This document shows, piece after piece, positions 7,809 to 16,191 of a stretch of DNA of 64,000 nucleotides (position 1 is its first letter; the number at the start of each line of letters is the position of its first letter). The translations under genes and the position numbers were made by a program. This stretch comes from Pseudomonas alcaliphila JAB1 (GTDB lineage: Bacteria; Pseudomonadota; Gammaproteobacteria; Pseudomonadales; Pseudomonadaceae). The notes under the pieces are model-generated. The model was not told the origin of the DNA and ran no database searches. It was given only the letters and a program-made list of their open reading frames with translations. The stretch lies in contig NZ_CP016162.1 of NCBI RefSeq assembly GCF_001941865.1, positions 930,001 through 994,000 on the forward strand, written 5' to 3'.

Positions 7809-8837
7809 CTACGTCTCCCGGCTTTCCTGCTCCAGCAACCGCCGTTTGCGCTGCAGTCCCCAGCGGTAGCCGCTGAGGCTACCATCGCTGGCCACCACGC
7901 GATGGCAGGGCAGCAGCAGGCCGATGGCGTTGCTGGCGCAAGCGCGGGCAATCGCCCGTGGGTGACTGTGCAGTTGTCCGGCCAGATCGGCGTAGCTGCG
8001 GGTTTCGCCGCTGGGAATGTTCTGCAGCGCCTGCCAGACCCGTTGCTGGAAGGCCGTGCCGCGAACGTCCAGGGGTAGATGGGCGGCTCGCTCGGGTTCT
8101 TCGAGTTGCTTCAGCACTTGCTGCAGCCAGTTGCGTAGACCCTGTTCATCTTCTTCGAGCTGGGCGGCGGCGAAGCGCTGTTGCAGTTCGACGCGCAGCG
8201 TTTCCGGCTCATCGCCAAACAGCAGGGCGCAAACGCCCTTGTCGCTGATGGCCAGTAGCACCTGGCCGAGCGGGCAGGGGGCGATGCTGTAACGCAGGTG
8301 CTCGCCGGCGCCGCGCTGACGGCGCTGAGCGGGGCTCATGGCCTGGGGCTTTTCATACAGCGCGCGGGTGCCGGAATAGCCAGCAGCCAGGGCAGCCTCG
8401 AGCACGTTGTCTGCCTCTGGCAACTGGGCATCCAGGCGCTGGCGGCGCTGCGCCGCGGCCCAGGCATTGGGCGTCATCCCGGTGCGCGCCTTGAACGCCC
8501 GGGCCAGATGCGATGGCGACAGGCCGATGCGTGCCGCCAGCTGCGGCAGCGTCAGGCGTTGCTCGCCACTTAGAAGCGCACAGGCGGCCGCGACCAGCGC
8601 GTCGAGTTGCTGCGCCGGGCTTTGCCCCTGCGGTGAGCAGCGCTTGCACGGGCGAAAGCCGGCAGCCTCGGCACTGGCTGCATCGGCATGGAAGCTGACG
8701 TTGTCGCGCCGTGGCCGCCGCGCAGGGCAGTTCGGCCGGCAGTAAATGCCGGTGCTGCGTACGGTGAAAACGAAGCGCCCGTCGAACGCCTCATCACGTT
8801 CGCAAACGGCCTGCCAACAGCGTTCCTGATCAAGCAT
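7809..8837 (-). CDS. ada: Ada: bifunctional DNA repair methyltransferase and transcriptional activator
   Basis: A 342-residue adaptive-response protein. The N-terminal zinc domain has Cys33, Cys37, Cys64 and Cys67 (GIYCRPNCPARRP, FRPCKRCSP), which accept methyl groups from phosphotriesters. An AraC-type helix-turn-helix follows (LAARIGLSPSHLARAFKARTGMTP). The C-terminal O6-methylguanine methyltransferase domain has the active Cys311 in LLPCHRVV and the GTAFQQRVWQAL recognition helix. ATG 8837 is chosen over an upstream frame extension because it begins the conserved domain and has a purine-rich GAAGAG upstream. The IS110 element ends 24 bases beyond the stop codon and leaves the gene intact. 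It is divergent from the degenerate response-regulator gene. Confidence 0.94.
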   Translation of the reverse strand: MLDQERCWQAVCERDEAFDGRFVFTVRSTGIYCRPNCPARRPRRDNVSFHADAASAEAAGFRPCKRCSPQGQSPAQQLDALVAAACALLSGEQRLTLPQLAARIGLSPSHLARAFKARTGMTPNAWAAAQRRQRLDAQLPEADNVLEAALAAGYSGTRALYEKPQAMSPAQRRQRGAGEHLRYSIAPCPLGQVLLAISDKGVCALLFGDEPETLRVELQQRFAAAQLEEDEQGLRNWLQQVLKQLEEPERAAHLPLDVRGTAFQQRVWQALQNIPSGETRSYADLAGQLHSHPRAIARACASNAIGLLLPCHRVVASDGSLSGYRWGLQRKRRLLEQESRET

Positions 8838-9008
8838 GGAGCAGCTCTTCTGCTGATGATCTTGCTGACGATTGTCGACTGCGTTCACCGCTCTGCCAAT
8901 CCGCATTGCACTTTCAAAGCCCTGTCGAGGTCATTTGTACGACGGCCTGAGCGCAACTGCGGCCCAGCGCCTTTAATGATGGATAGGCAAGTGCCAACGG
9001 AGATCGCC

Positions 9009-10181
9009 ATGCGCGGGATGCTCGATAGGCCGGAGCAGGAACTGATTCTGGTTGTGGAGGATGCAGTCGACGCGCGCCAGCGTCTCGGCGCGCTGTTGGC
9101 CGACCGCTACCAGGTAAGGCTGGTTGGCAGCGAGGAGGCGCTGCACGCCGCCAGGTCGCGACCGCAGCCAGACCTGATTCTGCTGGGCTGGCAGGACGAC
9201 TACGCGCTCTGTCGCGGGCTCAGAACCGATCCGCAGACCTGTCATATCCCGCTGATCCTGGTCACCGGTCGCAGCGATGCCGCCGACGAGCAGTTGGGCT
9301 TCGACCTTGGCGCCGCCGACTACATAACCAAACCGGTCAGCGCGCCCATCGTGCTCGCGCGCGTTCGAGCGCAGTTGCAGGTCAAGGCAGCCACCGATTA
9401 CCTGCGTGACAAGAGCGAGTATCTGGAACTCGAGGTCAAGCGTCGCACGCGCGATATCCAGAACCTGCAGGATGTCACCATCGAGGCTATGGCCAGCGTT
9501 GCCGTCATGCGTGACAACCCGAGCAGTCGTCGCCTGGAGCGTATCGAGCGCTACATGACCTGCCTGACCGCTGCATTCGCGCGGCAGCAGCCGGCCTTGT
9601 CGGCGTCTCTGAACGAAGAGCGCATCGCCCAGTTGGGCAAGTCTGCCATGTTGCATGTGATCGACCGCCTGACCCTGCCGGATCGCGTACTGCTCAATCA
9701 TGGCGAACCGGATGAAAATGACCTGCGCCTGCTGAGCGAGGGGGTGATCGCCGGACGGGATGCGTTGCAGCGAGCCGAGCGCAAGCTGGGCAGCGTCACC
9801 GATTTTCTTTCCGATGCCAAAGACATCGTCTACGGCCAACATGAGCGTTGGGACGGCAAAGGCTATCCACAGGGATTGTTTGGCGAGCAGATTCCGCTTT
9901 CGGCGCGTCTGATGGCGTTGGTGGGCCACTTCGAAGAGCTGAGCTGCCGACATCCTTACCGACCGCCAATCAGCCCTGCGCAGGCGGTGGCGCAGATCAG
10001 CGCGGCCAGCGGTACACGCTTCGACCCCATGGTGGTGCTGGCCTTCGTCGAAGCCACGACGGAGTTCCTGCATATCGCCGAAACCCTGGCTGACGACGCC
10101 GCTGCGGTCGGCGTGGAGTTGCAGCGGCTGGAGGACTCGCTGGCAGAAAACATCGAGTTGACGCTGCCGCCGACGCCATGA
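9009..10181 (+). CDS. Degenerate receiver plus degenerate HD-GYP domain protein
   Basis: A 390-residue protein. Residues 10-125 form a CheY-like receiver that keeps the acidic pair (E17, D18), Thr86 and Lys108. The phosphoacceptor Asp is replaced by Gly60 (DLILLGWQDD), and the following loop is shortened by several residues. A coiled-coil linker (133-160) leads to an HD-GYP-like domain with GYP intact (HERWDGKGYPQGL, 285-287). The HD pair is replaced by H216-V217 (MLHVIDR), the HH by Q277-H278, and other metal ligands are missing. It is therefore probably a non-catalytic c-di-GMP-related scaffold. ATG 9009 has GGAG at 6-base spacing; an in-frame ATG at 8976 is possible. Confidence 0.75.
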   Translation: MRGMLDRPEQELILVVEDAVDARQRLGALLADRYQVRLVGSEEALHAARSRPQPDLILLGWQDDYALCRGLRTDPQTCHIPLILVTGRSDAADEQLGFDLGAADYITKPVSAPIVLARVRAQLQVKAATDYLRDKSEYLELEVKRRTRDIQNLQDVTIEAMASVAVMRDNPSSRRLERIERYMTCLTAAFARQQPALSASLNEERIAQLGKSAMLHVIDRLTLPDRVLLNHGEPDENDLRLLSEGVIAGRDALQRAERKLGSVTDFLSDAKDIVYGQHERWDGKGYPQGLFGEQIPLSARLMALVGHFEELSCRHPYRPPISPAQAVAQISAASGTRFDPMVVLAFVEATTEFLHIAETLADDAAAVGVELQRLEDSLAENIELTLPPTP

Positions 10182-10235
10182 CGCGGCGCCGGCTCAATCC
10201 ATCGCTTGGGACCGGCAGCCGACATTTGCCTGTAG

Positions 10236-10268
10236 GGTGCGCCGCGAGCCCCTACCGCGCGGCGCGCC
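10236..10268. terminator. GC-rich hairpin between convergent genes
   Basis: Arms GGTGCGCCGCG (10236-10246) and CGCGGCGCGCC (10258-10268) pair with one wobble, in the 98-base gap between the receiver/HD-GYP gene and dppF, which converge. There is no T-run on either side, so intrinsic termination is uncertain. Confidence 0.45.
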
Positions 10269-10279
10269 ATGGCCGGGAG

Positions 10280-11251
10280 TTAGTCGACGATCCGCTCCAC
10301 ATGGTGACAGGCCACCTGCCGCGCATCGATCAGGCGCAGCTCAGGGAGTTCGCCGCGGCAGCGTTCGTCGGCATGCGGGCAGCGCTTGTGGAAGGCGCAG
10401 CCGGATGGCGGGTTCAGCGGATTGGGCAACTCGCCGCTGATCTTCATCCGTGGCTTGTCCGGATCGGGATGAATCGCCGGCGTCGCCGACAGCAGGGCAC
10501 GGGTGTAGGGGTGCAGCGGGCGGGCGTAGAGCGCCTCGGCCGCGCCCATCTCCACCGGGCGGCCGAGGTACATCACCAGCACGTCGTCGGCGACATGACG
10601 CACCACGGCGAGGTTGTGCGAGATGAACACGTAGCCGGTCTGGTACTGCTCCTGCAGGTCCATGAACAGGTTGAGCACCTGCGCCTGGATCGACACGTCC
10701 AGCGCCGAGGTCGGTTCGTCCGCCACCAGCACCTTGGGCTGCAGCATCATGGCGCGGGCCAGGGCGATGCGCTGACGCTGGCCGCCGGAGAACATGTGCG
10801 GGTAGCGCTGGTAGTGCTCGGGGCGTAGCCCCACCTGCTGCATCATCGCCTGCACCTTGTCGCGGCGCTCGGCGCGGGACAGATCGGTGTTGATCAGCAG
10901 CGGTTCGGCCAACTGATCGCCGATCTTCTGCCGTGGGTTGAGCGAGGCGTAGGGGTTCTGGAACACCATCTGCACGTCGCGGCGCAGCTGTTTGCGCTCA
11001 GCATTGCTGGCGCCGGTGACTTCGCGCCCGGCAATCTGCAGGCTGCCGGCGCTGGGCTCTTCGATCAGGGTCAGGGCGCGGGCCAGGGTGGACTTGCCGC
11101 AGCCGGATTCGCCGACCACCGCCAGGGTCTTGCCGGCCTCCAGCGTGAACGACACGCCGTTGAGCGCTTGCACCAACGCTGCCGGTTTGAACAGGCCGCG
11201 CGAGACGCTGTAGTGACGGGTCAGCTCACGGGCTTGAAGTACGGTGCTCAT
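10280..11251 (-). CDS. dppF: Dipeptide ABC transporter ATPase DppF
   Basis: One of two ATPases energising the dipeptide importer at the cytoplasmic face. 323 residues with Walker A GESGCGKST, Q-loop MVFQNPYASLNP, signature FSGGQRQRIALARA, Walker B VLVADEPTSALD and the H-loop ISHNL. The C-terminal oligopeptide/dipeptide domain contains CAFHKRCPHADERC, a cysteine cluster that may hold an Fe-S centre in this family. The ATG overlaps the dppD stop (TGATG), indicating translational coupling. It is the last gene of the six-gene dpp operon. Confidence 0.93.
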   Translation of the reverse strand: MSTVLQARELTRHYSVSRGLFKPAALVQALNGVSFTLEAGKTLAVVGESGCGKSTLARALTLIEEPSAGSLQIAGREVTGASNAERKQLRRDVQMVFQNPYASLNPRQKIGDQLAEPLLINTDLSRAERRDKVQAMMQQVGLRPEHYQRYPHMFSGGQRQRIALARAMMLQPKVLVADEPTSALDVSIQAQVLNLFMDLQEQYQTGYVFISHNLAVVRHVADDVLVMYLGRPVEMGAAEALYARPLHPYTRALLSATPAIHPDPDKPRMKISGELPNPLNPPSGCAFHKRCPHADERCRGELPELRLIDARQVACHHVERIVD

Positions 11252-12225
11252 CAGGCCACCTCCGCCGTGGGGACAAGAGGAAAGAAGCAGCGCGCAGCGC
11301 CTCGCTCATGTGCGTCCAGGGTTGGACGCTCGTCGCGGCAACGCGGCTGCACGTACGGGCAGCGTGGCGACAGCAGGCAGCCCTGTGGGCGGTCATAACG
11401 GCCGGGCACGATACCGGGCAGGGTAGCCAGGCGGTGGGCGCCGGCGCTGTGTTCGGGGATCGCCTTGAGCAAGGCTTCGGTATACGGATGACTGGGGGCA
11501 TCGAACAGAGCCGGCACTTGGCCCAGTTCCACCGCTTGCCCGGCGTACATCACGCAGACGCGCTGGGCGGTTTCAGCCACCACGGCCAGGTCGTGGGTGA
11601 TCAGCACCAGGGCCATGCCCTGGTCGCGCTGCAGATCCAGCAGCAGCTCCATGATCTGCGCCTGGATGGTCACGTCCAGTGCGGTGGTCGGTTCGTCGGC
11701 GATCAGCAGCTTGGGTTCGGCGGCGATCGCCATGGCGATTGCCACGCGCTGGCTCATGCCGCCGGAGAGCTGATGCGGGTAGGCATCGAGGCGACTGGCG
11801 GCGCCGGGTATCTCGACTCTTTCGAGCAGCTCGAGAGCGCGTGCGCGCGCCGCTTTGCCTTTCAGGCCGAGGTGCTGGTGCAGCACTTCCTCGATCTGGA
11901 AGCCTACGGTGTAGCTGGGGTTGAGCGCAGTCATCGGGTCCTGGAAGACCATGGACAGGTCCTTGCCGACGATACGCCGACGCTGTCGACCCTTCAGGCG
12001 TAGCATGTCGGTGCTGTCGAACTGCATGCAATCGGCCTGGACGATGCCGGGTGCGTCGATCAGGCCCATCAGCGCCATCATGGTCACCGACTTGCCGGAG
12101 CCGGACTCGCCGACGATGGCCAGCACTTCACCTTTTTCCACACTCAGATCGAGCCCGTCGACCACCGGCACGGCGTCGGCCGCGCCGAAACGCACGGAGA
12201 GGTTGCGGATATCCAGCAGACTCAT
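11251..12225 (-). CDS. dppD: Dipeptide ABC transporter ATPase DppD
   Basis: Partner ATPase of DppF, 324 residues. Walker [12 protein letters not shown]-loop [17 protein letters not shown], signature [14 protein letters not shown], Walker [15 protein letters not shown] and H-loop [10 protein letters not shown] are intact. The C-terminal domain carries [14 protein letters not shown]. It shares one base with dppF downstream and is separated from dppC upstream by a REP pair. The order D then F matches P. aeruginosa and E. coli dpp operons. Confidence 0.93.
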   Translation of the reverse strand: MSLLDIRNLSVRFGAADAVPVVDGLDLSVEKGEVLAIVGESGSGKSVTMMALMGLIDAPGIVQADCMQFDSTDMLRLKGRQRRRIVGKDLSMVFQDPMTALNPSYTVGFQIEEVLHQHLGLKGKAARARALELLERVEIPGAASRLDAYPHQLSGGMSQRVAIAMAIAAEPKLLIADEPTTALDVTIQAQIMELLLDLQRDQGMALVLITHDLAVVAETAQRVCVMYAGQAVELGQVPALFDAPSHPYTEALLKAIPEHSAGAHRLATLPGIVPGRYDRPQGCLLSPRCPYVQPRCRDERPTLDAHERGAARCFFPLVPTAEVA

Positions 12226-12242
12226 GGGCGAAGCTCCGCTGC

Positions 12243-12306
12243 GTAGCCCGGATGCAATCCGGGGCGGTTCGGTCGGACGCTTTCCCCGGATTGCATCCGG
12301 GCTACG
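12243..12306. repeat. REP palindrome pair inside the dpp operon
   Basis: GTAGCCCGGATGCAATCCGG and its inverted copy CCGGATTGCATCCGGGCTAC flank a short spacer in the 102-base gap between dppC and dppD. Such hairpins can block 3' exonucleases and alter the ratio of upstream to downstream mRNA, so DppD/DppF may be made at lower levels than the upstream proteins (inference). Confidence 0.88.
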
Positions 12307-12327
12307 GTATGGCTCATTCCGGGCTCC

Positions 12328-13230
12328 TTACTGCGCATTCTTGAGTTTCGGGTCGAGGGCGTCGCGCAGGCCGTCACCCATCAGGTTGATCGCCAGCACG
12401 CTGAGCAGAATCGCCAGGCCAGGCAGGGTCACCACCCACCAGGCGCGTTCGATGTAGTCGCGCGCCGAGGCCAGCATGGTGCCCCACTCGGGCGTCGGCG
12501 GCTGTACGCCGAGGCCCAGAAAGCCCAGCGCGGCGGCGTCGAGAATCGCCGAGGAAAAGCTCAGGGTGGCCTGCACGATCAGCGGCGCCATGCAGTTGGG
12601 CAGCACGGTGACGAACATCAGCCGCGGCAGGCTGGCGCCGGCCAGTTGCGCAGCGGTGACGTAGTCGCGGTTCAGCTCGCCCATCACCGCGGCGCGGGTC
12701 AGGCGCACGTAGGACGGCAGCGAGACGATGGCGATGGCGAAGATGGTGTTGATCAGCCCTGGGCCGAGGATGGCGACGATGGCCACCGCCAGCAGCAGCG
12801 ACGGCAGCGCCAGCATGATGTCCATCAGGCGCATGATCGAAGGGCCGAGCAGGCGCGGGAAAAAGCCGGCGGCCAGGCCCAGGAGGATGCCGGGAATCAG
12901 CGACAGCACCACCGAGGCCAGGCCGATCAGCAGCGACAGGCGCGCGCCATGGATCAGCCGCGAGAGCAGGTCGCGGCCCAGTTCGTCGGTACCGAGCAGG
13001 AAACGCCACTGGCCACCGTCCAGCCATACCGGCGGAGTGAGCAGAAAGTCGCGGTACTGCTCGCTGGGATGGTGCGGCGCGATCCAGGGGGCGAACAGCG
13101 CGCAGAACACCATCAGCAGCATGAACGCCAGGCCGGCGAGAGCGCCCTTGTTATGGCTGAAGGCCTGCCAGAACTCCTTCAGCGGCGAGGGGTAGAGCAG
13201 GCTCTGGTCGAGGGTGGTGGAGGTGGTCAT
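12328..13230 (-). CDS. dppC: Dipeptide ABC transporter permease DppC
   Basis: A 300-residue inner-membrane permease with six helices. The N-terminal OppC segment (KGALAGLAFMLLMVFCALFAPWIAP) precedes the BPD_transp_1 domain, which has the EAA-type coupling motif AAQLAGASLPRLMFVTVLPN. LLGTDELGRDLLSRLIHGAR is the family signature. An in-frame extension to 13323 would read through the upstream repeat, so ATG 13230 with GGGAG eight bases upstream is chosen. It pairs with DppB to form the channel. Confidence 0.93.
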   Translation of the reverse strand: MTTSTTLDQSLLYPSPLKEFWQAFSHNKGALAGLAFMLLMVFCALFAPWIAPHHPSEQYRDFLLTPPVWLDGGQWRFLLGTDELGRDLLSRLIHGARLSLLIGLASVVLSLIPGILLGLAAGFFPRLLGPSIMRLMDIMLALPSLLLAVAIVAILGPGLINTIFAIAIVSLPSYVRLTRAAVMGELNRDYVTAAQLAGASLPRLMFVTVLPNCMAPLIVQATLSFSSAILDAAALGFLGLGVQPPTPEWGTMLASARDYIERAWWVVTLPGLAILLSVLAINLMGDGLRDALDPKLKNAQ

Positions 13231-13246
13231 GGACGCAGCTCCCGTG

Positions 13247-13320
13247 GGGTGGATGACGCTCTTTTCATCCACCGCTTGGGTGCCGTGATGGTGGATGGGT
13301 GAAGCGTCATCCACCCTACG
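13247..13320. repeat. Palindromic repeat GGGTGGATGACGCT...AGCGTCATCCACCC
   Basis: Perfect 14-base arms (13247-13260 and 13303-13316) enclose a second smaller palindrome (CATCCACC/GGTGGATG) in the gap between dppB and dppC. The right end reads ATCCACCCTACG, an 11-of-12 match to the target predicted for the IS110 element at 6566. Confidence 0.88.
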
Positions 13321-13350
13321 CAATCGATGTGGCTGTGCATGGCGCCGTCC

Positions 13351-14361
13351 TTATTTCTGATGGCGAATACGTGGATTGGCCAGGCCATAGAGGATGTCCA
13401 CGATGAAGTTGACCAGGATCACCAGGCAGGCGATCAGCAGGATGCCGTTCTGCACCACCGGGTAGTCGCGCGCGCCGATGGCTTCGATCAGCCATTTGCC
13501 GATGCCCGGCCAGGAGAAGATGGTCTCGGTCAGCACCGCGCCGGCCAGCAGGCTGCCGACCTGCAGGCCGAACACGGTCAGCACCGGGATCAGCGCGTTG
13601 CGCAGGCCGTGCACGAAGACCACCCGCGCCGGCGACAGGCCCTTGGCCCGCGCGGTGCGGATATAGTCCTCGCGCAGCACTTCGAGCATGGCCGAGCGGG
13701 TCATCCGTGCGATCACCGCCAGCGGGATGGTGCCGAGCACGATGGCCGGCAGGATCAGGTGGCGCAGGGCGTCGACGAAGGCACCTTGCTCTTCGGAAAG
13801 CAGCGTGTCGATCAGCATAAAGCCGGTGACCGGCGGAATGTCGTAGAGCAGGTCGATGCGCCCGGATACCGGCGTCCAGCCCAGGCCAACCGAGAAGAAC
13901 ATGATCAGCAGCAGGCCCCACCAGAAGATCGGCATCGAATAGCCGGCCAGCGAGATGCCCATCACCCCGTGGTCGAACAGCGAGCCGCGCTTGAGTGCAG
14001 CGATTACCCCGGCGATCACGCCGAGGGTGCCGGCGAACAACAAGGCCGCCAGGGCCAGTTCGACGGTGGCGGGGAACAGGGTGAGAAACTCTTTCCACAC
14101 GCTTTCACGCGAGCGCAGTGATTCGCCCAGGTTGCCGCTGGCGAGCTGGCCGATGTAGTCGAAATACTGCGCATACAGGGGCTTGTTCAGCCCCAGGCGC
14201 TCCATGGCCTGAGCGTGCATTTCCGGGTCGACGCGACGCTCGCCCATCATCACCTCCACCGGGTCACCGGGGATCAGGCGGATCAGCGCGAAGGTCAGCA
14301 GGGTGACGCCGAAGAAGGTGGGGATCAGCAGCCCCAGGCGTCTGGCGATAAAGGACAGCAT
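13351..14361 (-). CDS. dppB: Dipeptide ABC transporter permease DppB
   Basis: A 336-residue six-helix permease. It starts with the canonical MLSFIARRLGLLIPTFFGVTLLTFALIRLIPGDPVEVM of OppB/DppB proteins. The EAA loop is EDYIRTARAKGLSPARVVFVHGLRNALIPV. The C-terminal segment (DYPVVQNGILLIACLVILVNFIVDILYGLANPRIR) is also family-typical. It lies 3' of the second binding-protein gene, across a 178-base gap containing a repeat. Confidence 0.94.
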   Translation of the reverse strand: MLSFIARRLGLLIPTFFGVTLLTFALIRLIPGDPVEVMMGERRVDPEMHAQAMERLGLNKPLYAQYFDYIGQLASGNLGESLRSRESVWKEFLTLFPATVELALAALLFAGTLGVIAGVIAALKRGSLFDHGVMGISLAGYSMPIFWWGLLLIMFFSVGLGWTPVSGRIDLLYDIPPVTGFMLIDTLLSEEQGAFVDALRHLILPAIVLGTIPLAVIARMTRSAMLEVLREDYIRTARAKGLSPARVVFVHGLRNALIPVLTVFGLQVGSLLAGAVLTETIFSWPGIGKWLIEAIGARDYPVVQNGILLIACLVILVNFIVDILYGLANPRIRHQK

Positions 14362-14469
14362 CAGGCGGTTCTACTCCGTGGCGGGATGCGGGTGCCGGAC
14401 GGCGTGGTCTGGCGTTGTTTTAGGCAGGGCGTAGCCGAGAGGTGGCCGCTCTCTGCTGGGTCTGAGCAG

Positions 14470-14520
14470 TGTGGGAGGGGTTTCAGCCGCGAGCTTGTCG
14501 CCGCTAAAGCGCCTCCCACA
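14470..14520. repeat. Inverted repeat TGTGGGAGG...CCTCCCACA between binding protein and dppB
   Basis: Nine-base perfect outer arms (14470-14478 and 14512-14520) enclose an interior rich in GCCGCGA/TCGCCGC complements. This is another REP-like family member within the dpp operon. The rest of the 14362-14539 gap shows nothing else. Confidence 0.75.
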
Positions 14521-14539
14521 AGCGTGGTGCCGCGAGGGG

Positions 14540-16138
14540 TCATGGCACTTTCACCCGAGCGAAATTGTTCGAGCCCATCGGGCTGAGCACGAAGCCTTCG
14601 ACGCCCTTGTGCAGCGCTGCGAACTGCTTGGGGTGGGCGAGGGCGATCCACGGCGCCTGCTCATGGAAGATCGCCAGGGCCTGGCGATACAGCGCGGCGC
14701 GTTTGCTCTGCTCGGGTTCGCGGCGTGCCTGGGTGATCAGGGCATCGAAGGTCTTGTCGCACCAGCCCGCCTGGTTCTCGCCGCTTTCGGCCGCGGCGCA
14801 GGACAGATTGGGGGTGAGGAAGTTGTCCGGGTCACCGTTGTCGCCGGCCCAGCCCATGAACACTAGGTCGTGCTCGCCGTTCTTGGCACGTTTGATCAAC
14901 TCGCCCCACTCGAACACGCGGATGTCGCTGCGAATGCCGATGGCGGCGAGATCGGCCTGCAGCATCTGCGCGCCGATGCCGGGGTTGGGGTTGGTCGGCC
15001 CGCCGCCAGGGCGGGTCCAGATCGACAGGGCGAAGCCATCGGCGTGGCCCGCCTCGGCCAGCAGTTGGCGGGCGCGCTCGGGATCGTGTGGCCAGTCCTG
15101 CAGCGTTTCGTCGTAGCCCCACAGGGTAGCCGGGTAGGGCGCCACCGCCGGCGTGGCGTTGCCTTCGCCATATTGCGCACGGATATAGGCGGCCTTGTCG
15201 AACGCCAGGTTCAGTGCCTGGCGCACGCGCACATCGTCCAGCGGTGGGTGGCGGGTGTTGATGCCGATATAGGCGGTCAGCAGCGAATCCAGCTCCAGTA
15301 CCTGCAGTTGCGGGTCGGCCTTCAGCGCTGGGATGTCCACTGGGCGCGGGTAGAGGGCGATCTGGCAGTCGCCGGCCTTGAGCCGTTGCTGGCGCACGTT
15401 GGGCTCGGGGGTGATGGCCAGCACCAGACGCTGAATCGCCGGCGCGCCGTTCCAGTAATCGGGGTTGCCGCGAAAGCGCACCTGGGCGTCCTTGGCGTAG
15501 CGTTCGAAGACGAAGGGGCCGGTGCCAACCGGCTGACTGTTGAGCCGCTCAGGCGTGTTCGCGGCGAGCAGATGCTCGGCATACTCGGCCGAATAGATCG
15601 AGGCGAAACCCATGGCCAGGTTGGCCAGGAAGGGCGCCTCGGGATGCCTGAGGACGAAGCGCACGCGGTGTTCGTCGAGCTTTTCCACGCGCTCGATGAG
15701 CTGCGCCAGGCCCATGGCCTCGGCGTAGGGAAAGCCACGCAGCGACAGCTTGTGCCAGGGATGCGCCGGGTCGAGCTGGCGCTGGAAGCTCCACAGCACG
15801 TCGTCGGCGTTGAACGCGCGAGTCGGGGTAAAGCCCTGGTTGGCGTGGAATTTCACCCCCTGGCGCAGGGTGAAGCTGTAGCTCAGGCCGTCGGCGGAGA
15901 TTTCCCAGCTCTGCGCCAGCGCCGGCACCACTTCGGTGCTGCCAGGGGCGAAGGCCACCAGGCGCTCGAACAGGGTCTCGGCCGTGGCGTCGGCGGTGGT
16001 CGCCGCGGTGTACTGGACGATATCGAAACCTTCCGGGCTGGCCTCGGTGCAGACCACCAGGCTGTCCGCCGCCTGGGCGTGAACGCAGAGCAGCGCGGCC
16101 AGCAGCAGGCCGCCGCGGAGAAAGGGCATGGGTGACAT
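14540..16138 (-). CDS. Second dipeptide-type periplasmic binding protein
   Basis: A 532-residue family-5 solute-binding lipid-free protein with signal peptide (FLRGGLLLAALLCVHAQAADS). The SBP_bac_5 core shows EGFDIVQYTAATTADATAETLFERL, the NADDVLWSFQR block, and GTGPFVFERYAKDAQVRFRGNPDYW. It is a paralogue of the adjacent DppA of the same length but clearly diverged. ATG 16138 is preceded by AGGAG at 5-base spacing; the same frame stays open far upstream, which is chance. P. aeruginosa has several dppA paralogues in this operon, and a second peptide-binding specificity is likely (inference). Confidence 0.9.
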   Translation of the reverse strand: MSPMPFLRGGLLLAALLCVHAQAADSLVVCTEASPEGFDIVQYTAATTADATAETLFERLVAFAPGSTEVVPALAQSWEISADGLSYSFTLRQGVKFHANQGFTPTRAFNADDVLWSFQRQLDPAHPWHKLSLRGFPYAEAMGLAQLIERVEKLDEHRVRFVLRHPEAPFLANLAMGFASIYSAEYAEHLLAANTPERLNSQPVGTGPFVFERYAKDAQVRFRGNPDYWNGAPAIQRLVLAITPEPNVRQQRLKAGDCQIALYPRPVDIPALKADPQLQVLELDSLLTAYIGINTRHPPLDDVRVRQALNLAFDKAAYIRAQYGEGNATPAVAPYPATLWGYDETLQDWPHDPERARQLLAEAGHADGFALSIWTRPGGGPTNPNPGIGAQMLQADLAAIGIRSDIRVFEWGELIKRAKNGEHDLVFMGWAGDNGDPDNFLTPNLSCAAAESGENQAGWCDKTFDALITQARREPEQSKRAALYRQALAIFHEQAPWIALAHPKQFAALHKGVEGFVLSPMGSNNFARVKVP

Positions 16139-16191
16139 GGAAACTCCTGAGCGGGGTAGAGGCGGCGCACCCGCAGGCGCGCCGCCTGCCA

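Noticed and set aside
6534..7812. IS110 insertion inactivating ada or the DJ-1 gene
   Set aside because: Both genes retain complete reading frames; the element lies in the repeat between them, 24 bases from the ada stop.
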